Part shown: one piece after another, positions 43,121 to 52,508 of the stretch | Layout of the letters: each line of letters starts with the position of its first letter | Position numbering within the stretch: the stretch's first letter is position 1 | Assembly (NCBI GenBank): GCA_015231795.1 | Contig: JADGAX010000002.1 | Span: forward strand, 310,001-374,000 | Direction of reading: 5' to 3' | DNA length: 64,000 nucleotides | Origin: Alphaproteobacteria bacterium | GTDB lineage: Bacteria > Pseudomonadota > Alphaproteobacteria > Rhodospirillales > WMHbin7 | The notes under the pieces: model-generated | What the model was told of the DNA's origin: nothing | What the model saw: only the letters and a program-made list of their open reading frames with translations | Databases searched by the model: none | Position numbers and translations under genes: made by a program

Positions 43121-44548
43121 ATGAGAAGCCGCCCCGGCAGCATCAAAAGCAACACCGGCGCCGCCCTGGCCGATCCGGTCTTGCAAGAGGCGTTGGCCAA
43201 ATTGAAAACCGGCTTCCAGGCCAAACGCAAAATAGCGGCGGCCAATCTGCCTGAATTCGACGCCCTGCGCGATCAGGCCCGCGACATGAAACGCGCCGTG
43301 CTGGACGATCTCGATTCCTATCTCGAGATTTTCGAATCAAAGGTGATTGAACAAGGCGGCCAAGTCCATTGGGCCGAAACAGCCCAAGACGCGCGCGACA
43401 TCGTGCTGGCGATCTGCAAGAAGGCCAATGCGAAGCTGATCGCCAAGGGCAAATCGATGATCTCGGAAGAGATCATGCTCAATCACTGGCTGGAAGAACA
43501 CGGGCTTGAGGTGGTGGAAACCGACCTTGGCGAATATATCATCCAATTGCGCAAGGAACCGCCCAGCCACATCATCGCCCCCGCCATCCATCTGAACCGC
43601 AAACAGGTGGCGAGCGCCTTCAAGGAACGCCACAAGGAATTGGACGGCGACCGTCCGCTCGATGAACCGCGCGCGCTGCTTGATGAAGCCAGAGCCATTC
43701 TGCGCCAGAAATTCCTGGCCGCCGACGTGGGCATCACCGGGGCCAATTTCCTGGTCGCCGAAACCGGCAGTTTCGTGTTGGTCACCAACGAGGGCAATGG
43801 CGATCTGACGCAAACCCTGCCTCGCGTGCATATCGTGCTGGCCAGCATCGAAAAGCTGGTGCCGACGCTGGAAGCGGCCAGTCTGGCGGTGCGTCTGCTG
43901 GCCCGTTCGGCGACCGGCCAGGAGATGACCTCATATACCACCGTCACCACCGGACCGAAGCGCGCCGGCGATCTGGACGGGCCTGACGAATTCCATATCG
44001 TGCTGCTCGACAACGGGCGCACGGCGATGATGGGCGGTCCTTTCGAAGACATGCTGCGCTGCATCCGCTGCGCCGCTTGCATCAATCACTGTCCGGTTTA
44101 CGGCGCCATCGGCGGGCACGCCTACGCCTCCTTCTATTGCGGACCGATGGGCGCCGTTCTAACGCCCGCCCTGGCCGGTCTCGAGGACTGGGCCGAAATG
44201 CCCGACGCCTCCACCTTTTGCGGGCGCTGCGAGCAAGTCTGTCCGATGCGCATTCCGCTGCCGCGCATGATGCGCGCCTGGCGCGAACGCGCCTTCGAGC
44301 GCGCCATCACGCCAGCCGCCACGCGCTTCGGCCTGGGCGTTTGGGGGTTCGTGGCGCGTCGACCCTGGCTGTACCGAACGTTGGTCAATCTGGGCATGCC
44401 GCTGCTGGCGATGCTGGCGGGCAAGCGCGGGCGTTTCGCCCAGCTGCCGCTGGCTTCGGGCTGGACGAAATCACGCGATCTGCCAGCGCCCGAGGGCAAG
44501 ACCTTTCTGGCGCAATGGGAAGCCTACAAGAAGGGCGGCCAGCGATGA
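43121..44548 (+). CDS. lutB: Lactate utilisation iron-sulfur protein LutB
   Basis: A protein of 475 residues from the ATG at 43121. LUD domain (about 60-290) with KSMISEEIMLNHWLEEHGLE, FLVAETGSFVLVTNEGNGDL and RVHIVLASIEKLVPTLE; then a ferredoxin domain with two 4Fe-4S motifs, LRCIRCAACINHCPVYGAIG and FCGRCEQVCPMRIPLPRMM. It carries electrons from lactate within the LutABC complex. Stop overlaps the next gene's ATG (ATGA). Confidence 0.93.
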   Translation: MRSRPGSIKSNTGAALADPVLQEALAKLKTGFQAKRKIAAANLPEFDALRDQARDMKRAVLDDLDSYLEIFESKVIEQGGQVHWAETAQDARDIVLAICKKANAKLIAKGKSMISEEIMLNHWLEEHGLEVVETDLGEYIIQLRKEPPSHIIAPAIHLNRKQVASAFKERHKELDGDRPLDEPRALLDEARAILRQKFLAADVGITGANFLVAETGSFVLVTNEGNGDLTQTLPRVHIVLASIEKLVPTLEAASLAVRLLARSATGQEMTSYTTVTTGPKRAGDLDGPDEFHIVLLDNGRTAMMGGPFEDMLRCIRCAACINHCPVYGAIGGHAYASFYCGPMGAVLTPALAGLEDWAEMPDASTFCGRCEQVCPMRIPLPRMMRAWRERAFERAITPAATRFGLGVWGFVARRPWLYRTLVNLGMPLLAMLAGKRGRFAQLPLASGWTKSRDLPAPEGKTFLAQWEAYKKGGQR

Positions 44549-45063
44549 CGCGCGAGGAAGAAATGTTCATGGCCCTGAAGGCGGCCTACGAACACAGCAT
44601 GCTGGATGCGGTGGGCAACATGAAAATGCTCAATCATCCCCACTCGCCGCTTTATAATCCCTGGGACAATGTAGGGCCGCTGCTGGTGCTGATTCTGGGC
44701 AGTCTCGCCATCATGATGGTCTACAAACTTCTGTGGGGCACCATTGCCCTGTTGGCTGCCTGCGGCATTTACATTTTCGTGGTCCGCCGCTGGATGGCTT
44801 GGCGTCTGCACGGACGCCTGATCGGTTTGCTGCTGCGCGATCTGCACGCTTTCAAAATGCTTTGGCGGCTGGGCGGCTTTTCGCTGGTCTGGGCGGGCTA
44901 TCCGCCCGACTACTGTCAGGCCCCCAAAGGCGACTGGCAGAAATTCGCCGAACGTCACGCCCAGCCGCTGGCCCTGCCCGGAGCCGAGCAGGCGGAAGGC
45001 GAGAGCGGGGAAGGCGATGAGGAAGGCGGGCTGGGCAAGCGCGAGGAAAGGCGAAGCGCATGA
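44545..45063 (+). CDS. Unknown membrane protein within the lut operon
   Basis: A protein of 172 residues from the ATG at 44545. N-terminal acidic/amphipathic part (TREEEMFMALKAAYEHS), then two closely spaced hydrophobic segments (GPLLVLILGSLAIMMVYKLL and GTIALLAACGIYIFVV), a basic stretch (RRWMAWRLHGRLIGLLLRD) and a highly acidic/charged C-terminal tail. I do not recognise a family. Its ATGA overlap with lutB and its place before lutC suggest that it anchors the soluble LutABC proteins to the membrane or links them to the quinone pool; this is inference. Frame extension upstream into lutB is a shadow. Confidence 0.75.
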   Translation: MTREEEMFMALKAAYEHSMLDAVGNMKMLNHPHSPLYNPWDNVGPLLVLILGSLAIMMVYKLLWGTIALLAACGIYIFVVRRWMAWRLHGRLIGLLLRDLHAFKMLWRLGGFSLVWAGYPPDYCQAPKGDWQKFAERHAQPLALPGAEQAEGESGEGDEEGGLGKREERRSA

Positions 45064-45088
45064 CGATTATTGATAGGGCATGCATCGC

Positions 45089-45751
45089 ATGACGACTTCA
45101 AAGGAAGCCATTCTGTCGCGCATTCGCCAGTCCAAGGGCCGCCAAGCCTTGGATGCGGCGCGCAGGCTTGATGTGGAAAGGCGCATTGCCGACCGCAAAC
45201 CCTTCCTGGTTCCCGCCCGCGCCCAATTGGGGGTCGAGGAGCTGCGCACCTTGTTCATCGCCAAGGCCGAGGAAGTGTCGGCCCGCGTGCTGGCCCTGCG
45301 CTCGAAAAACGACATTCCCGCCGCCATCCGGCCGTTGCTGGACGAGTCCGGCCTGGCCTATCGTCTGGCCGTTTCGCCCGATCCCTGGTTCGACGGCATC
45401 GACTGGAACGAATTCGAGATTCACAAGGGCGCGCCCCGGCCCGACGATATGGCGGGTCTGGCCCATGCCAGGGCGGGCATCGCGGAAACCGGCACCTTGA
45501 TGCTGTCGTCGGGTGCGGCCAGCCCCACGCTGATGAATTTCATGCCCGATCTGCATATCGTGGTTCTTTCGGAATCGCGCATCCTGGGCACCTATGAAGA
45601 CGCCTGGGACATGCAAAGGCGCGAAAGCAACGCCATGCCGCGCGCCATCAATCTGATTACCGGGCCGTCGCGCACCGGCGATATCGAACAGACCATCCTT
45701 CTGGGCGCGCATGGCCCCAGGCGTCTGGTCATTCTGCTGATCGAGGATTGA
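45089..45751 (+). CDS. lutC: Lactate utilisation protein LutC (LUD domain)
   Basis: A protein of 220 residues from the ATG at 45089 (45080 is an in-frame alternative). LUD-domain pattern: ITEA-like GLAHARAGIAETGTLMLSSG and ASPTLMNFMPDLHIVVLSES, ending in TGPSRTGDIEQTILLGAHGP and LVILLIED. Third structural component of the lactate oxidation system. An unusual 25-bp gap separates it from the membrane gene, with AGGGC upstream. It is followed closely by the Smr gene. Confidence 0.92.
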   Translation: MTTSKEAILSRIRQSKGRQALDAARRLDVERRIADRKPFLVPARAQLGVEELRTLFIAKAEEVSARVLALRSKNDIPAAIRPLLDESGLAYRLAVSPDPWFDGIDWNEFEIHKGAPRPDDMAGLAHARAGIAETGTLMLSSGAASPTLMNFMPDLHIVVLSESRILGTYEDAWDMQRRESNAMPRAINLITGPSRTGDIEQTILLGAHGPRRLVILLIED

Positions 45752-45759
45752 CCAGTCCC

Positions 45760-46320
45760 ATGTCGTTTCGCCGCACGCGTCATCCCACGCACGAGGAAAT
45801 TTTACTTTGGCGCCATGTCATGCGCGAGGCGCAGCCTTTGCGCCCGGTGCCCGAAATGTCGACCTATGCCGACAATGACAACGAAAAACCTGTTGCCGTC
45901 GCCAAGGCGAAGCCTGCGGCGGCTGCGCCGCAACCGCCGTCCCCCAAGCCGAAGGGCAAGCTGAAGGAGCTGGTGCCCGATCTGTTGCCCGACATGGACA
46001 AGCGAACGGCGGAACGTTTGGCCAAGGGGCAGATGGCCATCGAAGGCAGGCTTGATCTGCATGGGTTGACCGAACCGCAGGCGCATGCGGCACTTCTGAA
46101 ATTCCTGCATGTCTCCAGTTCGCTGGGCAGGCGTTGCGTGATGGTGATCACCGGCAAGGGCGTGGAAGGCAAAGGCGTGATCCGCGCCGCCCTGCCCAAA
46201 TGGCTGAACACGGTCGAGCTTCGCCCGCTGGTGCTGGGCATTTCGCAAGCCAAGCCCAAGGATGGCGGGGCAGGCGCCTATTATGTGTTGCTCAAACGCC
46301 GCCGGGGCCTGGCTGAATGA
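45760..46320 (+). CDS. Smr-domain protein
   Basis: A protein of 186 residues from the ATG at 45760 (a TTG at 45748 overlapping the lutC stop is possible). Lys/Pro/Ala-rich linker, then the Smr domain: GRLDLHGLTEPQAHAALLKF near residue 100 and VMVITGKGVEGKGVIRAALP. Smr domains bind or nick nucleic acids, for example stalled-ribosome mRNA. In many alphaproteobacteria this gene lies next to mltA; here it is 13 kb away. Stop overlaps the XRE gene (ATGA). Confidence 0.9.
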   Translation: MSFRRTRHPTHEEILLWRHVMREAQPLRPVPEMSTYADNDNEKPVAVAKAKPAAAAPQPPSPKPKGKLKELVPDLLPDMDKRTAERLAKGQMAIEGRLDLHGLTEPQAHAALLKFLHVSSSLGRRCVMVITGKGVEGKGVIRAALPKWLNTVELRPLVLGISQAKPKDGGAGAYYVLLKRRRGLAE

Positions 46321-46673
46321 CGCCTTTTGGCGCTCGCATTCGTCAATTGCGCCAGGATAAGGGCCTGACCCTGTCTCGCATGGCGGAGGATTTGGGCGTC
46401 ACCCCCGCTTACCTGTCGGCCCTTGAACATGGACGGCGCGGCAGGCCCGCCCCTGGGCTGATCATGCAAATGTGCGGCGTGCTGAATCTGATTTGGGACG
46501 AGGCGGCGGAGCTGAAGGAACTGGCGAAAATATCGCATCCCAAGGTGACGTTGGATACGTCGGGCCTGACGCCGCTGGCCACCGAATTCGCCAACCGTTT
46601 GCAAAGCGCCATTCGCGATCTGGATGACGAAACGATTGCCTCCATGCTGGCGCATTTGCCGGAGCGCAAATGA
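46317..46673 (+). CDS. XRE-family helix-turn-helix regulator
   Basis: A protein of 118 residues. Cro/C1-type HTH near residues 5-60: GARIRQLRQDKGLTLSRMAE, then LGVTPAYLSALEHGRRGRPA. The C-terminal helices (about 65-118) are uncharacterised but similar regulators of this length follow Smr genes in alphaproteobacteria. Targets unknown. Coupled to Smr (ATGA) and to the glycosyltransferase (its start overlaps the XRE stop). Confidence 0.88.
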   Translation: MTPFGARIRQLRQDKGLTLSRMAEDLGVTPAYLSALEHGRRGRPAPGLIMQMCGVLNLIWDEAAELKELAKISHPKVTLDTSGLTPLATEFANRLQSAIRDLDDETIASMLAHLPERK

Positions 46674-47569
46674 GATTAAGCGTTGTCATGCCGGTCTACA
46701 ACGCAGCACCCTATGTAAGGGCGGCGGCAAGCAGCGCGCTTATGCAAATGCAAGGTGATGCAGAGTTGATTTGCGTCGATGACGGCAGCACGGACACATC
46801 CTGGGATGAAATCGCAAGAATATCCGATCCGCGTTTGAAGCGTCTGCGCCAAGAAAACCAAGGAGCCGCTGCGGCTCGCAATGCGGCGCTTGATTTGGCG
46901 CAAGGCGACGCCATCGCCTTTCTGGATGCCGACGATCTAGCACTTCCTGGGCGCTTCGAGATTCCCTTGCAAGCGCTGACGGCGGATTCTTCCTTGTCCA
47001 TCGTGGGGGCATCGTTGCGCGTCATTGATCCCCAAGGCCTTGTGCTGCGCGACGATGGCAAATCCGCGCAAGATACTTATCTGCGATGGATCACCCTGTT
47101 CAACTCGCCCTTCACCTTTAGCGCCGTCACGGTGCGACGCAGTGATTTACGCTTCGATTCATCGGTGATTCCGGCGGAAGATTACGCCTATTGCGCCGAC
47201 ATGCTGGACAGGGGCAAGGGCGTCATTCTGGCGGATGTGCTTTGCGCCTACCGCGTCCATCCGGGCCAAGTAACCCAGCGCAGGAACGACGCGCTACGCG
47301 ATTCAGGCAACCGCATCTCGCAAAGAAAGATCCGCGAGCGCCTTGGCGTGGATGTGCCGCTGGAGCTGGTGTTTCTGATGCGCCATTTGCTGGCCTTCGG
47401 CTGGGAGCGATTAAGCCCCGAACATCACGCCATGGCCTTCGAGGCGCAAAGAACGCTTCAGCATCTGTTCTCGCTGTTCAAACGGGGTGATGGCTTGGAT
47501 GCGGGGGACGTGGCGAAGATCGAAGAAGGATTTTGCCATTTTGGGCTTAAGAAAAGCGCCTCATCCTGA
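46670..47569 (+). CDS. Family 2 glycosyltransferase
   Basis: A protein of 299 residues. GT-A fold: LSVVMPVYNAAPYVRAAASS, ICVDDGSTDTSW, ENQGAAAARNAALDLAQGDA and the DxD-like FLDADDLALPGRFE. The C-terminal part contains DYAYCADMLDRGKGVILADV and a helical tail. Likely transfers a sugar to a surface polysaccharide or lipid; donor and acceptor are unknown. The C-terminal residues ASS and the stop codon are encoded by an intergenic repeat (47559-47601), so the natural end may have been changed by that insertion. Confidence 0.88.
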   Translation: MRLSVVMPVYNAAPYVRAAASSALMQMQGDAELICVDDGSTDTSWDEIARISDPRLKRLRQENQGAAAARNAALDLAQGDAIAFLDADDLALPGRFEIPLQALTADSSLSIVGASLRVIDPQGLVLRDDGKSAQDTYLRWITLFNSPFTFSAVTVRRSDLRFDSSVIPAEDYAYCADMLDRGKGVILADVLCAYRVHPGQVTQRRNDALRDSGNRISQRKIRERLGVDVPLELVFLMRHLLAFGWERLSPEHHAMAFEAQRTLQHLFSLFKRGDGLDAGDVAKIEEGFCHFGLKKSASS

Positions 47570-47601
47570 GGAGGGCCGAAGGCCCGTCTGGAAGGATGAG
47601 G
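47559..47601. repeat. Palindromic intergenic repeat overlapping the glycosyltransferase stop
   Basis: CCTCATCCT (47559-47567) with AGGATGAGG (47593-47601), and inner GGGCC-GAA-GGCCC (47573-47585). It resembles the widespread alphaproteobacterial CCTCATCCTGAGGAG...AAGGATGAGG element. A second dyad (CTTCGC...CTCA-AGA-TGAGGCGAAG, about 47638-47664) and a CCCGGGACAAGCCTGGG piece follow up to the hslU stop; this 153-bp gap has no gene. Confidence 0.7.
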
Positions 47602-47722
47602 GGCAGCACGTTCCATCTTCGCCGCATCTTTCGTGACGCTTCGCTCCTCAAGATGAGGCGAAGAAGGCCAGAATGCTTAACCCAAGCAGCCCCGGGACAA
47701 GCCTGGGTGTGACGAAATAGCG

Positions 47723-49039
47723 CTACAAAATAAACTTCGACAGATCGGTATTCTCGGCCAGCACGGCGACTTTTTCCTGCACCAGCTTGGGATCGATGGT
47801 GATGCTGGCGCCGGAATTGTCGGTGGCGGAAAAGCTGATGTCTTCCAGCAATTTTTCCAGCACCGTATGCAAGCGCCTGGCCCCGATGTTTTCCACCGAA
47901 CGGTTGATGGCGGCGGCCAAGCTGGCCAGTTCCTCGATGGCTTCTTGCGTAAAGTCCAGCGTCACTCCTTCGGTCGCCATCAGGGCCTTGTATTGCACGA
48001 TCAGGCTAGCTTCCGGTTCGGTCAGGATACGCACGAAGTCGTCCTTGTCCAGGGCCTTCAGCGCCACGCGGATGGGCAAGCGGCCCTGAAGTTCGGGCAG
48101 CAGGTCGGATGGCTTGGCCAGATGGAAAGCACCCGAGGCAATGAACAAGATATGGTCGGTCTTGACCGAACCATGCTTGGTCGAAACCGTGGTGCCTTCG
48201 ATCAGGGGCAACAGGTCGCGCTGCACGCCTTCGCGCGACACGTCGGAGCCAGAGCGATGCTCTTCCGAGCGGGCGCAGATTTTGTCGATCTCGTCCAGAA
48301 AGACGATGCCGTTGTTTTCCACCGCCTCGATGGCTTCGCGCACCACCTTGTCCTGATCCAATAATTTGTCGCCTTCCTCGGCGATCAGCACCTTGTAGGC
48401 CTCGCCCACCGAGAGCTTGCGGGGCTTGGTGCGCCCGCCCATCATCTTGCCCAGCATGTCGTTGATGTTGAGCATGCCCACACTGGTGCCGGGCTGTCCC
48501 GGCATGTCGAACATGGGAAAGGCGGCCCCGGAATTGTCGGCCAAATGAATTTCGATCTCGCGGTCGTTCAGCAGATTCTCGCGCAGCATCTTCCTGAATT
48601 TCTGGCGGGTCTCCACGCTTGAATTGTCGCCCACCAGCGCGTCCAGCACGCGTTCCTCGGCGGCCAGCTCGGCTTTGCCCTCGACCGAGCGGCGCAATTT
48701 CTCGCGCGTCATGACGATGGCGCTGTCCAACAGGTCGCGCACGATCTGTTCGACGTCGCGCCCCACATAGCCGACTTCGGTAAAGCGCGTCGCTTCCACC
48801 TTGATGAAGGGGGCCTGGGCCAACTTGGCCAGCCTGCGGGCGATTTCGGTCTTGCCGACGCCGGTGGGTCCGATCATCAAGATGTTCTTGGGCAGCACCT
48901 CTTCCTTCAGTTCGGGCGACAATTGCTGGCGGCGCCAGCGATTGCGCAGCGCGATGGCGACGGCGCGCTTGGCGTCGTGCTGGCCCACGATGAACCGGTC
49001 GAGTTCGGAAACGATCTCACGCGGAGAAAAACTGCTCAT
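47723..49039 (-). CDS. hslU: HslU ATPase subunit of the HslVU protease
   Basis: A protein of 438 residues from the ATG at 49039, overlapping the hslV stop (ATGA); longer in-frame readings run into hslV and are shadows. [20 protein letters not shown], Walker [18 protein letters not shown], the pore motif region [16 protein letters not shown], Walker [12 protein letters not shown] and the C-terminal LSKFIL tail that activates HslV. It unfolds substrates for HslV in the cytoplasm. Confidence 0.97.
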   Translation of the reverse strand: MSSFSPREIVSELDRFIVGQHDAKRAVAIALRNRWRRQQLSPELKEEVLPKNILMIGPTGVGKTEIARRLAKLAQAPFIKVEATRFTEVGYVGRDVEQIVRDLLDSAIVMTREKLRRSVEGKAELAAEERVLDALVGDNSSVETRQKFRKMLRENLLNDREIEIHLADNSGAAFPMFDMPGQPGTSVGMLNINDMLGKMMGGRTKPRKLSVGEAYKVLIAEEGDKLLDQDKVVREAIEAVENNGIVFLDEIDKICARSEEHRSGSDVSREGVQRDLLPLIEGTTVSTKHGSVKTDHILFIASGAFHLAKPSDLLPELQGRLPIRVALKALDKDDFVRILTEPEASLIVQYKALMATEGVTLDFTQEAIEELASLAAAINRSVENIGARRLHTVLEKLLEDISFSATDNSGASITIDPKLVQEKVAVLAENTDLSKFIL

Positions 49040-49590
49040 AGGCATTCGACGATGATCCGCTCGTTGGTGTAAACGCAAATGCCCGCCGCCACGGCCATCG
49101 CTTTCCTGGCGATGGTTTCGGCGTCCAGCCCCTCGATGTCCTGAAGCGCACGGGCAGCCGACAGCGCATACATGCCGCCCGAACCGATGCCGATCAATCC
49201 GTCCTCGGGTTCCAGCACGTCGCCAGTACCGGTCAGCACCAAGGAAACATCCTTGTCGGCCACCGCCATCATGGCTTCCAGGCGGCGCAGATAACGGTCG
49301 GTGCGCCAATCCTTGGCCAGTTCCACGCAGGCCCGCATCAACTGGCCGGGATGTTTTTCCAGCTTGGCTTCCAGGCGCTCGAACAAGGTGAAGGCGTCGG
49401 CGGTAGCACCCGCGAAACCGCCAATCACCAATCCGTCCGCACCCAGCCTGCGCACTTTCTTGGCGTTCGATTTGATGACCGTGGCCCCCAGGGTCACTTG
49501 GCCGTCGCCCGCGATCACCACCTTGCCCCCCTTGCGGATGGACAGAATGGTGGTGCCATGCCAGCCGGTGGGGTCGTGCGCCTCGCCCAT
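49036..49590 (-). CDS. hslV: HslV peptidase subunit of the HslVU protease
   Basis: A protein of 184 residues. The catalytic Thr is in [20 protein letters not shown]: an N-terminal propeptide of about 12 residues must be cut before [24 protein letters not shown] and [15 protein letters not shown] are typical. Proteasome-like beta subunit, cytoplasmic, forming a double hexamer capped by HslU. Three bases separate it from pyrF, which is upstream on the same strand. Confidence 0.96.
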   Translation of the reverse strand: MGEAHDPTGWHGTTILSIRKGGKVVIAGDGQVTLGATVIKSNAKKVRRLGADGLVIGGFAGATADAFTLFERLEAKLEKHPGQLMRACVELAKDWRTDRYLRRLEAMMAVADKDVSLVLTGTGDVLEPEDGLIGIGSGGMYALSAARALQDIEGLDAETIARKAMAVAAGICVYTNERIIVECL

Positions 49591-49593
49591 GAT

Positions 49594-50316
49594 CTATGCC
49601 CTCTTCTCGAAATAGGCCTTGATGCGGGCCTGAACGTCTTGGGCTGCCTGTTTGGGATTCTCGGCACCCCGGATCGGACGCCCCACCACGATATAATCGG
49701 CCCCCATTTCGAAAGCCTCTTCCACATCCACCGTGCGCTTTTGATCGTCGGCGGGCTTGTTGGCGACCGGGCGGATGCCGGGCACCACCACCAGCAGGCG
49801 GTGGTCCAGATTGGCGCGCAGTTGGCTGGCCTCCAGTCCCGACGAAACCACGCCGTCGCAGCCGATCTCGAGTGCTCGTTTGGCGCGCGACAGCACCAGG
49901 GCGGCGACGTCGGTCTTGAAGCCCAGATCGTCGATATCGCCCTGGTCCAGGCTGGTCAGCACGGTCACGGCCAGCAGTTTCAGGTCGCCCTTTTCGCGCA
50001 CGGCGGCCCGCATGATGGAATCATTGCCGTGAATGGTGGCCAGATCGGCCCCCCTTGTGCGCAATTGACGCACCGCCGAGGCCACGGTTTCCGGGACGTC
50101 GAAGAATTTCAGATCCACGAAAACCTTCTTGCCCCGTGCCTTCAGCCAGTCGAGCAGCTCGAAATAGCCCCCGGCCATGAACAGCTCCAGGCCGATCTTG
50201 TAGAATTGTACGCTGTCGCCCAGAAGCTCGACCAGTTTCCTGGCCTCGTCGGGGCTGGGGACGTCAAGAGCCAGAATCAAGCGTTCTGCAACGGAAATGT
50301 CTTTTGGCGCTAACAT
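49594..50316 (-). CDS. pyrF: Orotidine-5'-phosphate decarboxylase
   Basis: A protein of 240 residues from the ATG at 50316 with GAGGT upstream; longer in-frame readings add a poor N-terminus. [20 protein letters not shown] at the start, the catalytic D-x-K-x-x-D segment [25 protein letters not shown] and [19 protein letters not shown]. Last step of UMP synthesis. Divergent from hisB; co-oriented with hslVU. Confidence 0.95.
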   Translation of the reverse strand: MLAPKDISVAERLILALDVPSPDEARKLVELLGDSVQFYKIGLELFMAGGYFELLDWLKARGKKVFVDLKFFDVPETVASAVRQLRTRGADLATIHGNDSIMRAAVREKGDLKLLAVTVLTSLDQGDIDDLGFKTDVAALVLSRAKRALEIGCDGVVSSGLEASQLRANLDHRLLVVVPGIRPVANKPADDQKRTVDVEEAFEMGADYIVVGRPIRGAENPKQAAQDVQARIKAYFEKRA

Positions 50317-50433
50317 GGGACCTCGTGATTTATTACCCCCCCACATATACGGCTTGTCAGCCATGCGCTCAACCGCTCTGGCAAAAAAGGGCGGCACCTG
50401 CTAAAAAATCGGGTCAATTCAGGAGATATCCCT

Positions 50434-51021
50434 ATGCGCACGGCCAGTTTAGAGCGCGCCACCATGGAAACCCGCATTTCCGTCTCGGTCAATCTGGACG
50501 GAACGGGCCAATATACGGTCTCGACCGGGATCGGCTTTCTCGACCATATGCTGGAACAATTGTCCCGCCACGGCTTGTTCGATCTGACGGTCAAGGCCGA
50601 GGGCGACCTTCATATCGATTTTCACCACACCACCGAAGATGTCGGCATCACGCTGGGCCAGGCTTTCGCCAAGGCGCTGGGCGACCGCAAGGGCATCCGC
50701 CGCTATGGCGATTCCACCTGTCCGATGGATGAAACCCTGGTCAGGGTGGCGCTGGACATTTCGAACCGGCCCTATTTGATCTGGCGGGTCGAGTTCCCCA
50801 AGCCCAAGGTGGGCGAGATGGATACCGAACTGTTCAAGGAATGGTTCCAGGCCTTTGCGCAGGCGGCGGGCATCACCTTGCATGTCGAATGTTTCTATGG
50901 CGACAACAGCCACCACATCGTCGAGGCCTGTTTCAAGGCGCTGGCCCGGGCCTTGCGCCAGGCCACCGAAATCGACCCCAGGCGTTCGGATGCCGTTCCC
51001 TCGACCAAGGGGGTTTTGTAA
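50434..51021 (+). CDS. hisB: Imidazoleglycerol-phosphate dehydratase
   Basis: A protein of 195 residues, the single-domain form. [38 protein letters not shown], the metal-binding HHTTEDVGI and [18 protein letters not shown]. Histidine pathway step 6. Strong AGGAGA upstream. First gene of a his run with hisH, hisA, hisF, hisE. Confidence 0.97.
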   Translation: MRTASLERATMETRISVSVNLDGTGQYTVSTGIGFLDHMLEQLSRHGLFDLTVKAEGDLHIDFHHTTEDVGITLGQAFAKALGDRKGIRRYGDSTCPMDETLVRVALDISNRPYLIWRVEFPKPKVGEMDTELFKEWFQAFAQAAGITLHVECFYGDNSHHIVEACFKALARALRQATEIDPRRSDAVPSTKGVL

Positions 51022-51024
51022 ACG

Positions 51025-51672
51025 GTGTCCACGGTCGCCATCATCGATTACGGCTCGGGCAACCTGCGCTCGGCCGCCAAGGCCTTCGAGCGCGCCGTCC
51101 TTGAAGAAGGACTGGCCCAGAAGATATTGGTGACCGCCGATCCCGAGGCGGCAAGGCAGGCCGGGCGCATCGTGCTGCCCGGCGTCGGGGCTTTTGCCGA
51201 TTGCAAACGCGGCCTGGATGCCGTTCCCGGCATGGTCGAGGCGTTGGAAGAGCGCGTGCTGAAAGCGGGCGTGCCCTTTCTGGGCATTTGCGTGGGCATG
51301 CAGCTTCTGGCCAGCCAGGGCCACGAACATGGAGACCATCAGGGGCTGGGCTGGATCGAAGGCGAGGTCGATCATATCGCCCCCGCCGATGCCGCGCTGA
51401 AAATCCCCCATATGGGTTGGAACGAACTGGCCTTCGAGCCGGGCGCGCATCCGCTTTTGAAGGGGTTGTCGGCGGGCGCGCATGCTTATTTCGTACACAG
51501 CTACGCATTCAAGGCCAAAAACCCGGCCCATGTGCTGGCCACGGTCGATTACGGCGGGCCGGTCAATGCCTTGATTGGGCGCGACAATATCGCGGGCACC
51601 CAGTTTCACCCCGAAAAAAGCCAAAAGGCGGGGCTTTGTCTGATCGCCAATTTTCTGAAGTGGACGCCATGA
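51025..51672 (+). CDS. hisH: Imidazole glycerol phosphate synthase, glutaminase subunit
   Basis: A protein of 215 residues with a GTG start three bases after hisB. Class I glutaminase: [18 protein letters not shown], the nucleophile in [20 protein letters not shown] (Cys) and the His-Glu pair [20 protein letters not shown]. It feeds ammonia to HisF through an inter-subunit channel. Stop overlaps hisA (ATGA). Confidence 0.96.
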   Translation: MSTVAIIDYGSGNLRSAAKAFERAVLEEGLAQKILVTADPEAARQAGRIVLPGVGAFADCKRGLDAVPGMVEALEERVLKAGVPFLGICVGMQLLASQGHEHGDHQGLGWIEGEVDHIAPADAALKIPHMGWNELAFEPGAHPLLKGLSAGAHAYFVHSYAFKAKNPAHVLATVDYGGPVNALIGRDNIAGTQFHPEKSQKAGLCLIANFLKWTP

Positions 51673-52412
51673 TCCTGTTTCCCGCCATCGACCTCAAAGA
51701 AGGGCGCTGTGTCCGCCTGAAGCTGGGCGACATGAGCCAGGCCACCGTCTTTAACGACGATCCCGCCGATCAGGCCGCCAAGTTCCAGGCCAGCGGCTGC
51801 CAGTGGATTCATGTCGTCGATCTGAACGGCGCCTTCGCAGGCAAGCCGGTGAATGGCGAGGCGGTGGACGCCATCTTGAAGGCGGTGACGGTGCCCATTC
51901 AGTTGGGCGGCGGCATCCGCGACCTAGCCACCATCGAAATGTGGCTCGATCGCGGGGTGGCGCGGGTCATTTTGGGGACGGTGGCGCTGAAAAATCCGGC
52001 CCTGGTCAAGGACGCCTGCGCCCTGTTTCCCGGCCGGGTGGCGGTGGGCATCGATGCCAAGGGCGGCAAGGTGGCGGTGGAAGGCTGGGCCGAAACCAGC
52101 GAATTGACGGCGCTGGAACTGGCCAAAATGTATGAGGGCGCCGGGGCGGCGGCCATCATCTATACCGATATCGACCGCGACGGCGTGCTGAAGGGCGTCA
52201 ATGTCGAGGCCACGGCCTTCCTGGCCCATGAGATCGAAACGCCGGTCATCGCCTCGGGCGGCGTGTCGTCGGTGGAAGATCTGAAGCGCCTGATGGCGGC
52301 GAAGGAACCCGGCATTCTGGGCGTCATCTCTGGCCGCGCCATCTATGACGGACGGCTGGACCTGGGGGAAGCCTTGAAGGTGTTAAATGAACGGAGTTTG
52401 GGCGATGCGTAG
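51669..52412 (+). CDS. hisA: ProFAR isomerase HisA
   Basis: A protein of 247 residues from the ATG at 51669. Phosphate-binding barrel: [19 protein letters not shown] (catalytic Asp), [32 protein letters not shown] and [19 protein letters not shown]. Isomerises N-(phosphoribosylformimino)aminoimidazole carboxamide ribotide. Followed by a structured 96-bp gap before hisF. Confidence 0.96.
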   Translation: MILFPAIDLKEGRCVRLKLGDMSQATVFNDDPADQAAKFQASGCQWIHVVDLNGAFAGKPVNGEAVDAILKAVTVPIQLGGGIRDLATIEMWLDRGVARVILGTVALKNPALVKDACALFPGRVAVGIDAKGGKVAVEGWAETSELTALELAKMYEGAGAAAIIYTDIDRDGVLKGVNVEATAFLAHEIETPVIASGGVSSVEDLKRLMAAKEPGILGVISGRAIYDGRLDLGEALKVLNERSLGDA

Positions 52413-52428
52413 CATCGAACAAACGACT

Positions 52429-52487
52429 GGGCGCAAGCGCCCCGCGCGAATTTTCGCGCGTGAGCCAAGCGCCCACAGGGCGCGCCC
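52429..52487. repeat. Array of three GC-rich hairpins between hisA and hisF
   Basis: GGGCGC-AA-GCGCCC (52429-52442), CGCGCGAA-TT-TTCGCGCG (52443-52460) and GCGCCC-ACA-GGGCGC (52469-52483), with a further GCGCCC overlapping at 52482-52487. All stems are perfect. No T-run follows, so it is not a simple terminator. Confidence 0.6.
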
Positions 52488-52508
52488 GGCGATTGAGGGG
52501 CAGACAAA

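Noticed and set aside
44077-44544. Upstream extension of the lut-operon membrane protein
   Set aside because: The added part is an Arg/Leu-rich shadow of lutB; the ATG at 44545 makes a standard ATGA junction.
42355-45751. The lut genes as a glycolate oxidase (glcDEF) operon
   Set aside because: There is no FAD-linked GlcD/GlcE subunit; LUD domains in two genes fit LutABC.
49040-49309. Longer HslU start inside hslV
   Set aside because: It reads a low-complexity shadow of hslV; the ATG at 49039 gives the canonical HslU N-terminus.
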